Source of the DNA: Ciona savignyi
Lineage: Eukaryota; Chordata; Ascidiacea; Phlebobranchia; Cionidae
Reading direction: 5' to 3'
NCBI GenBank assembly: GCA_000149265.1
Contig: CH000082.1
Location: 108,718-172,717 of the forward strand
DNA length: 64,000 nucleotides
A model generated the notes under the pieces. It made no database searches, was not told where the DNA came from, and was given only the letters and a program-made list of their open reading frames with translations. Position numbers and translations under genes: made by a program. Positions 12,606 through 24,600 of the stretch are shown here, one piece after another (within the stretch, counting starts at the first letter, position 1; every line of letters starts with the position of its first letter).

Positions 12606-15600
12606 GAAATGGAAAGGCTACAAAGGTATTATTGGTGCACAAAAGTGACAAAACTGATTTAAAGTGAAGTGACGTGAACTTGCATGCACAATTCAGAAAG
12701 AAAATATTTGAACCTGTCGTGTCATACGTGATGTCATACCTTTGCCTGACAATGGCTCGATCTGGGTTTCCGACGTCATTCGCTACGGACATGTTCTTCT
12801 CCGATACCATGGCAAGACGTCCTGACGAACTCACCCGGCCCTAGTTTGTGAATTCGTTAGTGAAGAAAAATCACAAAAAAATCCCCAAGACTATAAGGTT
12901 TTACAACTGATTAAATTTTGTTATATTAATCTTGAGAATTTTATTAGTTTCGTGCATTAAAATTTCATTTTTTAGCTGTGGATGACGATTTAGGTTTTGA
13001 GCGCTAGATTGTAACCTTGTAATGATGATTTTCCTGCTTTCTCTTTTTCTTCGAGAAGCAAAATATACAGAACAGGCCGCTATTCCCTAACATATATTAA
13101 AATATTTAATATTGCACCAAATTGGCAAGCCTAAAGAATTCGATTGATACTGGCCAATAATTCCATAAATTTCCTGCCCTAACCAGATGTCACTTGCTCA
13201 CTCAGCTAATTTGTAATAGCTTGCAACATGGGATCGAAACAAGCTGATTGTTAGCTGTTTGTGTCTTTGGGCATGTCACACAGACACTGCCTGGACGCAG
13301 TAGTTGTTTGGGTAGAACAGAAGTCTCCATGGTATTCATAGTAGATGGGGTATGCAGATAAACATATACTTTTGCCTAAAGGTTTAAACAGATTTTATTA
13401 TAACTTCTCTGTGTTTTTACAAATAGGCCTTGGAATGGGCTTGTATAATACAGCGTTTCCTAATCGAGGAGAAATGCCCATCCAATGAGGTTTTTCAAGA
13501 GTTAGAGGGAAAATATCCAGTTTATATTTGTGTGTAAAATATTTCAAATCATTGCAATCTTTTTTCTCTAATTTTATGTTTTTTGTTGTTTTGGGGGGGA
13601 ATGGAAAGGTCAAGAAAAAACAAAAAACATGATTGTATTAAAAAAAGTTTGGGAACCACCGATAATATTTAATTTCCAACTAAAACAGCATTTACCTGTG
13701 GGTTGGTGGCAAGTGCGGTGTAGTTACCATCATCCTCCATACACAGGTGTGGGATGGAGAGTTCATGGGATCCATCATTGTGGCTGTGGTGAATGTAATG
13801 TTGAGATCGCTTCGATATTTGCTTCCCATCTTTAAACCAGAAAATCTGCACAATATCAAATTAGAAGAGGATTCAGAGAACGAAATAGGAAGATGAAGAG
13901 GTAATTGCTCACAATAATTATGGAAAATTATTCTAACCCTGTCCCCAACACTTACCCCAACCCTAGAACTAAGCCCATCACCCTAATTATTGTTTTAGTT
14001 TAAAGTTTCATTTTTCCCTACTTCCCTGTGTCCTTCCTGATGCCCAGCTAGACAACTTAAGGTAGAACTTAAGGTATACCCTCCATATTTATCACCGACA
14101 AAAAAGTGTGATTTATTAATCTAGTGCAAAATCACCGTTATATTCAACACACTGTAATGGCTATTTTAATCTACAGAATTATTGTGTGATAGTTCTCCCA
14201 TGTTTTATTATTCATAAGGATCAAACATGAATAGACCTATCCTATACATTCAAACTCTTTTTTATATGTAGATGTTTTTAAAGTGTTCTTTCATTTTCTG
14301 AAAGAAACATCCTGAAATGTAACAATATGAAAAGTACCATTTTGGCTTAGTNNNNNNNNNNNNNNNNNNNNNNNNNNNNNNNNNNNNNNNNNNNNNNNNN
14401 NNNNNNNNNNNNNNNNNNNNNNNNNNNNNNNNNNNNNNNNNNNNNNNNNNNNNNNNNNNNNNNNNNNNNNNNNNNNNNNNNNNNNNNNNNNNNNNNNNNN
14501 NNNNNNNNNNNNNNNNNNNNNNNNNNNNNNNNNNNNNNNNNNNNNNNNNNNNNNNNNNNNNNNNNNNNNNNNNNNNNNNNNNNNNNNNNNNNNNNNNNNN
14601 NNNNNNNNNNNNNNNNNNNNNNNNNNNNNNNNNNNNNNNNNNNNNNNNNNNNNNNNNNNNNNNNNNNNNNNNNNNNNNNNNNNNNNNNNNNNNNNNNNNN
14701 NNNNNNNNNNNNNNNNNNNNNNNNNNNNNNNNNTCATAACAATTAGCTAGTGACCAGTATCGAACCTGCAACTTATTGACTGAAATGCAATGCACTAACC
14801 CTCCTAACAAAGACATAATGACCAACCTTGGCAGGTGGCTTGGCTGTAACTCTGCAAACGAACTTGGTTGACGTTCCATCCATGGCTTTGAAGTTCTTCA
14901 GCACTGTTGTGAACACAGGAGCTTTCTATGGGAAAATAGAAATTGAACAAAGGGCAGGAAATAGTTAATTTTCCAATTTGGTTAAGTTCAGTTTAAATTT
15001 TTATAATTAATACATGCAACAGGACCTTTTATAAATATATTGGAAATTGAAAAAATGTGACAAATCAACAATTGGTAAAAATAAAATATAGGTTTTGTAT
15101 ATAAATTTTGTATATAAAAAAAATTAATTAATTATTAATAATTCATATTGAAGTCATAACAAGCAATTATTTGATTATTGTTACTAGTATAATGTTTATT
15201 TTGTTTGGCAGCGATAATTCTGAAAATGTATAATTTGTAAAAAGAGTGCCAGAATAACCTTATCTAAAAACATGTAAAGTTTGAACAGCTTTTATTATAT
15301 ATTCCCTGTTTTATTAGTATCACAGCAAGTAGGGAAATCCCCAGAAGTGTGAAACTATTTTCAGTGTGCTGCAATCGACATATAATTTATGGAGACCCTA
15401 ATTTTATTTTTTTTTAATGCCTCAAAAACCACCAAGATTAACCAATGACTGTAGCCCTTTACAGGTTCTACAAGCAAGAAGCTTGTTTCAAACACACCAC
15501 CGTCACAATGGATTTTCCCCACATACTAACAAGCGTACCTGCTGCTCGACTGGGACATCTTCATAAACCCCATCAGCTGGATCCTCCACAACAGGTGGAG

Positions 15601-18600
15601 ACCTTTCCAGTCGGTATTCAATCTCGTTCATTAATCTCTGCTCGAAATTCGAAACCTTGTATTCCTGCAGTTATTATGGATTATTGCAGAAGATAAGGTA
15701 TGTGGAATCATAATCCTAATCTTGATATAATAAAATCATAATTTAAAGTACAATCATAATCTAATAATTTTTAGCTTTTTTCCAGACAGAGTAGTCTGGT
15801 GGGTTAGTGCTTCGCCTTTCAGAAGAAGGATTGCAGGTACGAAACTGGTTGCTAGCTAGTCGGTTGTGTCCTTGGGCAAGACACTTAACGAATATTGCCT
15901 GAACCCAGTGAAATGATGTGTTCTATCAAATTGAAGGAACATCTGAATCATACACAACACACTATAATAGATCCGGTAACCCAAAAGTGGGCGCAAGGTA
16001 ATCTGATGATTACCCGTGTGTTAACGCCCATTGTGTTTTTCCATTAAAAGAGATAAACATAAATATCTAATCTTATTCTACACTTAATACAAAGGTAGTG
16101 AATACCTTATGGTCTTACAATTTAGAGAGGTACATTCTAAAACCTTATATGGCGAATAATCTATACATTTTCAGAATTGCAGTAAGATATCCACATTGTC
16201 CTATTAGTTAGCAAATGCCACTTTAATCAATTATTCCAATTTATAACTTGGACCAAATCAAATGGTTAGGAAGAAATATGTCAAGTACACAAAAAAAAAA
16301 ACTAAATATGTGTTATATATGTCATATTTACCAAAGAAAATGGAAATCCTGAATTTATCAGAATATAGAAATATTAAAATAAGCATATTTGCAGATATGA
16401 ATAGCCTACATTACAGGTTATATATACATAGCCAACAATACAAATATAAAATAAAACATTAAAGAGAAAAATGAGAGATTATAAGTATATAAATGGAGGT
16501 AAAGCAAAGGTGCAGCATGAAGACAAAGGAAAAATTGAAGATCACTTGTCACAGACATTCTGAAATCCTCTGTTGCCATCTTTTAATGAAAGATGCTTTA
16601 AAATCTGTTTTATTAACGGAATATAACAGAAGTATTTCCATAAATGTCAGTGACGGTGTTTTTTTGCAAAAATTGCAGGAAGCATGAAAATGAGAGCAGA
16701 AAGCAGGAGCAGAGTGAATGGTATGGTAGAGATAAGGTCAATGAATTTTGTGGCATTCTGCATGGATTTGTGCGACACTCAGCAAATAGATTGCTGGTAA
16801 TGGAATAATATCTTTTCATTCAGACTTTTTGTATAATTCTTACTTCTTCATTTTTAGTCAATTCAATTACCACTCACCAGGTTATACTCAACCTTTTTAG
16901 CACTGCAATCACAAGATGTGAAAACTGTTCAGTCATGAAATTAAGATTTATCTCTTAAGAATCTCATTGCAAATTGCCAAAGTTAGGCGAAAATATTATT
17001 TTACTGGAGGAAATATATTCACCAAGTCTTTGCATTTAATGGAGTCTATTTCTATTTTATGTAGCTATAAAATCACTCGAAAGTGAAATAACTGCCATAA
17101 ATATCATATTCCAAAAGAAAGGCCTTTTAAGCAACAGTTAAAGTTTAGTTTAAACTAATCAATCTAAGAGGTTGACTTTTAACATCACTGAATGATATTG
17201 ACTTTATTCCAGTTTGTTTAACTGTACAGTATTAACATTATACAAATGAGACTTTTCATGGATTAATATGAACCTGATTGTTGTATGATTTCACCCAGAT
17301 TTTGGTCTTTAACTTTTTGGAAATCACGTAAATGATTTACTTTGTTAAACCTCAGGACTTAAAGTTAATTCTTTTAAAATGGTCTGTTTTTTGCCATCAA
17401 ATCACCAGTCTGTTGCCTGGTTATTTTAACGCTTATTCATGCATATGAATTGCAGTTTTCTGTGGTGGTAGCGTGGTTCTGAGTGAAAATACCTGAGGTT
17501 CAATCTCAAGAATAGCAGCCAAGGTAGGGGAGTAAAGTATGTAGTCACCATCGGTGGCCACTTCAAGCTAGAGAAGTGCGAGAAAAAGGGGAAGTGAGAG
17601 AGGGGTAGTCTAATGTGCACCTGTAGGTGGGCCATTGGTGTGGTGGTTGATGACATCATAGCTTGCCTGTGTTCTATATCGCGCTGTATAATCGCAAACT
17701 CTCTGCTTGAAGTGTTTCTCTAAAATTTCACAACCCAGCCAGTAACATCAAATTTCCACAACGGTGCACAGACAACTTAAATTTGTTTAGTCTGTTTTGC
17801 ATCAAAAAGTAGTCATACCATTGCATGTAAAACTGAAACAGCTGATTTAGTCAGGTCATAAATCCAATCACATTACATTATCATCTATGCTTTTTGGGGG
17901 TCAATTCCAACATCGGAATTCGTTAGATTTTATATAAACAACCACTTACTTGTTTAGTTTGTTTAGGTGTAGGTGAGGTGACAGTCTGAGAAACTTGCTG
18001 AACCAATTGGTCCTTCTCTGCTTTAAAGTTGTGGTTCTCATCGGAGTTGTTGCTGAAAATCGGAGTTTAAATTATGAATTAAAAAAGAATGCTCCTACGC
18101 CGCACACTTATTTATTCAAGGACAATTGAATGTATCTATAAATGTATTGCCGGATAGTTTGGTAGGTTAGTTAGTTGCCTTTCAGCCAAAGGGTTATAGG
18201 TTTAAAGCTATTCGCTAACTACCTGTTAGGCAAAGTATTAGCGTACATTGTATAAATCCAGTTGAGTTCAAATTAAAGAAACGTCTCGTATAGATGGCGT
18301 ATAACCAATTAAGACCTCTATGAACGGCAGGATGTGACGAGTGGTACCCTCCATGAGTCATTGTTTTTAAACTAGTGTTTTGCTGAGTAACAATGGTGGT
18401 GATTCCCCAATGTTTGTTTTGTTGAAAGCAGCATGTGCTAGGCTGCGCGCCGGTGTTCTCGTTTAGCTGTAAAGTTTTGTAATCGTGGAGCAGTGCTTTG
18501 TAAATAAAAGGGGTGGAATGTGCATCTGCTAGCTGCTTTGTTGGAAAAAAGTTGCCGATGTACGAAGGGGTATGGGCTCAAAATTTTAAACAAAATTTGT

Positions 18601-21600
18601 AGGGGTTTTGAGTTTAGGTTGCAGATCCCAGCTTCAATTTTAAATTGTGAAAAAATCTAAGACTTCCTATGTCAGGATTTGTAGTGACAGTCGTTTTTGT
18701 GAGGTCAGTTTGCATTGGAGAGATAGGGAAAATAATTAGTTGAACGCCTCCCTAAATGAAAAACGGGCTATTTTGAATTTTTTGCCAAAATCTCCAAATT
18801 TATAGAAATTTGAGTGTGGATAAATGTTACTAGTCAACTGTTTGTCTAAAATCTTACACTTAATTACTTATGCTAATTAGCAAAGTAATTAATTAGTCAT
18901 TTTTTCTCATTTTTGGTTATTTTCACTCCGGTAGAGGGTCGTTCGGATATTTTTTCAAGAACCTAACTTCGAATGGCTTTTATAAATACCAGACAATCTT
19001 TCGATACAGACTGTTAATCCGATTTGTGATATAGGACTGAAAAATGTACTCCTCTTGGTATCCACATGTGTACCTTTTTTTCATATTTTTCAATTTTTGG
19101 GCAGGTGTGAAGGCCTAGATGTGTTGTTGGACACTTATGCATACAGAAGATATAAAAACTTACCAATCCTAACCATCCTTGATTGTCAAACATTGGTGAA
19201 AGAAGTGGAGGCGGACAAAATGTGGTCATAGAGGCTCAAAGGTGACATTGGGTGTGTGTTTTTACTCAAAAACAACTATTTGTACCCTGGTTATGGACTT
19301 TAAACCTTTCAAATTACAGTGAAAAAATGTGCTGAAACTTGTGGAACATCAAGCAGTGAATTTTAATGTGTACGAAGAGTTTCAGTCATCACCAGTGACA
19401 CTGTCGCCAAATGAAATCTACAGAATGACCACCCTTCAGTCGAAGGCCTGTAATAGCCGAAGCAGTCAACCGAAACGGTTAAAATTTGGACCGGAGTCTC
19501 ACAGAATGACCTCTACTAGTAAGTTCAAACAGTTTAAACCAAACTGGAACGGTCACCGTTTCCAAGATGGCGTATAACCAATTAAGACCTCTATGAACGG
19601 CAGGATGTGACGAGTGGTACCCTCCATGAGTCATTGTTTTTAAACTAGTGTTTTGCTGAGTAACAATGGTGGTGATTCCCCAATGTTTGTTTTGTTGAAA
19701 GCAGCATGTGCTAGGCTGCGCGCCGGTGTTCTCGTTTAGCTGTAAAGTTTTGTAATCGTGGAGCAGTGCTTTGTAAAATAAAGGTGTTGAATGTGCATCT
19801 GCTAGCTGTTTTGTTGGAAAAAAGTTGCCGATGTACGAAGGGGTATGGGCTCAAAATTTTTAAACAAAATTTTGTAGGGTTTTGAGTTTAGGTTGCAGAT
19901 CCCAGCTTCAATTTTAAATTGTGAAAAAATCTAAGACTTCCTATGTCAGGATTTTGAGTGACAGTCGTTTTTGTGAGGTCAGTTTGCATTGGAGAGATAG
20001 GGAAAATAATTAGTTGAACGCCTCCTATACAACGCACTTCAGTTGCTTAAGTAACCCATATTGGGCTAGTGAAATAGCTTTAAACCTGTAACCCTTTGGC
20101 TGAAAGGCAACTAACTAACCTACCAAACTATTCGGCCATACATTTATAGCTTAAGTAACCCATGTGCAAATGCTCCCTTATGCAATGCCAGAATATCTGA
20201 GGATTGCCCATGTGATAACGTCCTTTACGGTTAACCCTTCACAGGGATTCCGGATAAACATGAATATCTTATTCTATGTATTAAACTCCATAGTTTACAG
20301 TTGTTGGCATGAAATAACTACTGCATTAAATTCATTAAAAATTAAAAACAGGTAAATTGCGCGTTTGTAAAAAAACGTAATTCCGGTACATAGGGAAAGT
20401 CCCCGTGGGTAATATCCCCAACTAGTTTTTTAAACATCGTATTCCTGGATCATTTCCTAATAGGATAACTTAAAGTGGTATGTCATATTCAACATGATAA
20501 ATGAAAACATAATTCCTGAAATATTTTGTTTGTTTAAGTTTCTATAATTGGAACAAATACACAATGGACGATTGTGAATTAGGTAACGACGATGAACTGT
20601 CTTTTTAAACACAATAGCGACACCACTTTATGATTCACAAAAATACGGAATGACTTACGAATCTGGGTATGACGTCGACATTGTATTAATATCCAATGGT
20701 AAAGGTGACGTAACTCGCGATGGCGATGGACTGGAATGGCGGGAAAATATGGAATGATACAGGGGGTTGAAAATAATGCAAACAATTGATGACTTCTCTG
20801 CACACGGTTATACGCCTATTTCCTGATCGCTAAACACTATGTGGGCCAATAATGTTTAGATTATAACGTTGGTCGGTCAAAAGTCCGATTTAATGTCGAC
20901 TAAACACATAACTCATCTCCGACAGAGGCGGGGATTGATTTAAGAACCAATCGGCTGCATAATTCAGTTGGTAAGGATTTCAGCAGAAAGTTTGTATGAT
21001 CGAAACTGGAGCTAACTCATCCGGTATGGCAACACACTTAGCGACATCGCCTTGGCCCAGTGGATTAATATGTTAAATTAAAACAGTCACCATTTCTTAT
21101 AATATACAACACACTATAATAACTTCGGCAACTAGACCGTGGTCACAAATTATTAGGCGGATACCGCTAATAAATCTTTCAGCGTGTTTTCTACGCAGCC
21201 TAGGATAGGCCCTAGAGAAAACACATCCATCTAACCATATTTTTGTGAAGGCACTACACACTACATTTAATATAGACAACAGGAATTGTAAAACATAGTA
21301 TAGGAAAGATATGTAGCGATATCGTAAAATTGCAATTTGCCGAAAGGTTGTAGTTACGAAAACAGCCACTGGCCCAACTGTTGTGTCCTTGGCAAAGCAC
21401 GCAGATTCTTTTTGAAACCAGGTATTAGGTGGACCGAAAAATAGCTGTTAATATCTCCATCATATCCACCCACTGCAATATCTTCAGTAACCCGACGGGA
21501 CGCATGAGGAATCTGACGCTGCCCATGTGATAACTCCACTTTGCTATATTAAATACTTTGCGACAAACATGTCTATCTTATGGGACCTACCAGGGCGGCG

Positions 21601-24600
21601 ATACTTTGGGAGATGTAGGTCTACCGTGAGGATGTAATGTCGATGACGTAGGTGACGGTGGTGACGTATTGACGTTGATATTCAGTGAAGTTGATACAAT
21701 GGGTGATGGTGACCTAACAGGCGACACACGCTGCGTAATATCGTGGTGTGGTGATGTCACTGTGTCGTCATCAACTACGTAAATACGAGGTTGTTGCCTT
21801 GGCACAATACTGAACTTTGAAATTTGAGTTTGGGCAGGGGGACTCCCCGGTGTCGGTTGTGAAATGACGTGGGATGAGTGGCTTCGGACTGACTGTCTAT
21901 AAAAAATGACAAATGCAAACTTGAATGAAGTAAATGTAATACTCCGACATCACAATATTTGTTATATAGTTTACGACTTACTTAACCTCGTAACTTCGCT
22001 AATCATATACAAAAAAACAAATTAATTTGCTTAATGAACGCATTCACAATAGGCCAGGCGTTAATTTTACACTTTGCACTTGAATTACAACAACCATGTT
22101 TAATACAAGTTATTTGAGTATAGCCTAATCAACTCGCATGTATTAATACATGCAAAATATCATTACATAGCAATGTTGGAAATACTCACTGTGCCGGCAG
22201 AACTTGAACGGGCCTCAAAAACGTCTGCGGTGGCGCCGGAGACTTGCTTACAACTGAATGGTGTCCGGAACCTGAATTTAGTTGGTTCTTTTATAAACAG
22301 CAGTTAGGAAATGACGAATTGTAGCCTTCCTGACGGATTATTGACACACCACCATTAAATTTATTGCAAAATCTGGTATTTTGACCTGATGTATATAGTA
22401 TTTGTAACTCAATTAATTAATTAGTATATTTCCAGTTTTGTGTGTTATTAGGCTTTCTATTTGCCGGTTCACACAATTCTGGTTATTAAAAAACACTAGT
22501 CCTATCTGCGGCAAAACCAATCTAACTTGCTATGTAATCAATTAAATATTCATCCAACTTTATGAGGAATATATACCTCACTACACGAAAGCCAGCATGG
22601 CAAAGAACAATATAAGCGTCCACGACAAACTGACTAGAAAAACATTTAGCTTTATCCCTTGGGATGGCAGAACGACGTTATATAAATAATTGTCAGTATA
22701 ACTCACAGACGAGTTCGGAATATTTTGATAGGTTAAATGAGTTTGTTTTAATGTTGTAAAAGAGGCACTTAAAGATGAAAAACGTTTTGTATCAGGTAAG
22801 TAACGCAATAGAATATGTAACCTGTCTACTCATACACTCCGATCATAACCAGTACAGTAAGCGATCAAACAACTTTATAACGTCCACTTTCCTGCAGTCA
22901 GTCAATCGCAGAGCATACCAAAATACTCGTTACTCAACGTCTAGCCTGAGGATTGAGTTTGCCGTGAGGCACGACTATTGTACGCCTGCGTAGGCTGAGC
23001 ATGCGCAAGCCCCGACTGTTTTAACCTATAACGTTCAATTACATGCACTGATCAATGAAACTACTTTCAAATGGTCGGAAATGCGTGCATTATATGGAAA
23101 TGCATAACTACTAAGTCTTACATCCTCCACTGCGTGTAAATTCTAGTAAAACTGAAACTATAATTAAATACAGCCTCCGTGTCTTGTTTTAACTAACCCT
23201 CGACTGCGCCCCATGCTTATGATAGGAAATAAATTATGCCTGTAAAATTGCGTGCAAGCTATAGCGTCACACGTATACTTTATTCTGACTCAAACAATAA
23301 TTAATTTTATTTTAGAAAACACAAGTGCATCGCATGTTTTCCATCCCGTACATGGTCTGACGTAAAGTTCACGGACAAATAAAAGGAACAAGATAGCAGT
23401 CGGAGACTTCTCTCCTCGTTCGCTCGTCGCCCATAAAAGGCGTTTGGCCCGAGAGTGCGATGACGTCACTAATTGTAAGAACGTCACGGGTCACGAGGTT
23501 GTCTCGCATGAGCGCACATTAGGATCGCGAGCTGCCGTAATCGATTATTCCGAGTGGAAAAGAATGTTGTGTATTTCCGAATGATCACATTGACAACGTA
23601 ATCGCTAAACAAAATAGGGCTGTGTGTTGATTCAGCCTTGGCTGCCTGGTTAACCGACACATTCAATATCTCCTTTCCATTACGCCACTGTTTAGCTCGG
23701 GCAGTCCTTTTCGAGTTGCCTTCATTTAAAAGCTGTTTAATTCTCCTTTAGCATTTTATTACTCCCGGTGTCCTGTTGCTGCACACAGCTCAGGGTCGTA
23801 ATTAAAGACGCAATGCCTGGCTGTAAAACGTAAAACTTAAAATTAACAGACTGAATTTCTTTGTTTTACGAAAATTCAAGACAGAAAAAAAACAATTACG
23901 TCATAGCATACATGACGTCATGGCATTGATGACGTCATGTCATAGATGACGTCACGACATATAAGACGTCATAGCATAGATGACGTCATTCCACATAGAA
24001 TCTTACTTCTGACTGCGAGCTTGCATGATGTCACGGCTTCACCAGCCTTGTTCACAGCTTCGCAGGTGAAATGTCCGGTGTCTTCCGGGAACGCTTCACC
24101 AATCACCAAGGTAGCGATCTCACCTGCAAAGCAATATATCAACGTCGGTTAAACGGCGACTGAATGGTTATGTGTGACCGCATGATTAGTGCGGCTGATA
24201 ATATACCGGTTTTTCTATATAAATACGGCTTTAAGCACTAGCCCATCTTTAAAAATGAGACAGCCCATTAAACAGTTGTATGGACAAATGCTCCACGCGA
24301 CCAAACTCTTTCAACCTTATAAAAAAGTTCTTACCGACGAGCTCATTATGGATTCGAAACTTATCCTGTAGAATATGACATGGGAAGTAATATTCATGTT
24401 TAGCAATATTCATGTTTATTTCCCGTTGTTGGATGTGGAAGATAATGAGAAATAAACACAGGTAATTATATTCGTATATTTATTGGAGACATTTATATGC
24501 GATACAGTAAGTTCTGTTTTCTTACCTCGGTGGAGAATCCGGAAGTCCGGACAATCGTCGATGACGTCACCTTCTCTCCTCCACGTCAGCACGGGAGGGG

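Larger units (their letters stand above)
17493..22271 (-). other. PALLD: Palladin Pro/Ser-rich inter-Ig linker (four exons)
   Basis: Exons 22271-22190, 21896-21591, 18052-17950 and 17567-17493 encode about 188 residues rich in Ser, Pro, Thr and Val, such as SPVRSPSPIVSTS and SPPSPTSSTLHPHGRP, ending LEVATDGDYILYSPTLAA. No FPPPP Ena/VASP ligand as in vertebrate palladin is visible; SPPSP-type stretches could be SH3 ligands (inference). Linkers between Ig domains in this family are poorly conserved, so identity rests on phase and position. Confidence 0.85.

Noticed and set aside
14262-14879. Long minus-strand frames across the first N run
   Set aside because: They are open only because the bases are unknown; the real exon here is 14925-14827.
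18292-20025. LTR retroelement with 460-bp repeats
   Set aside because: No TG...CA ends, no tRNA primer-binding site beside the left repeat, no purine tract beside the right one, no coding remnant, and a 3-bp flanking duplication.
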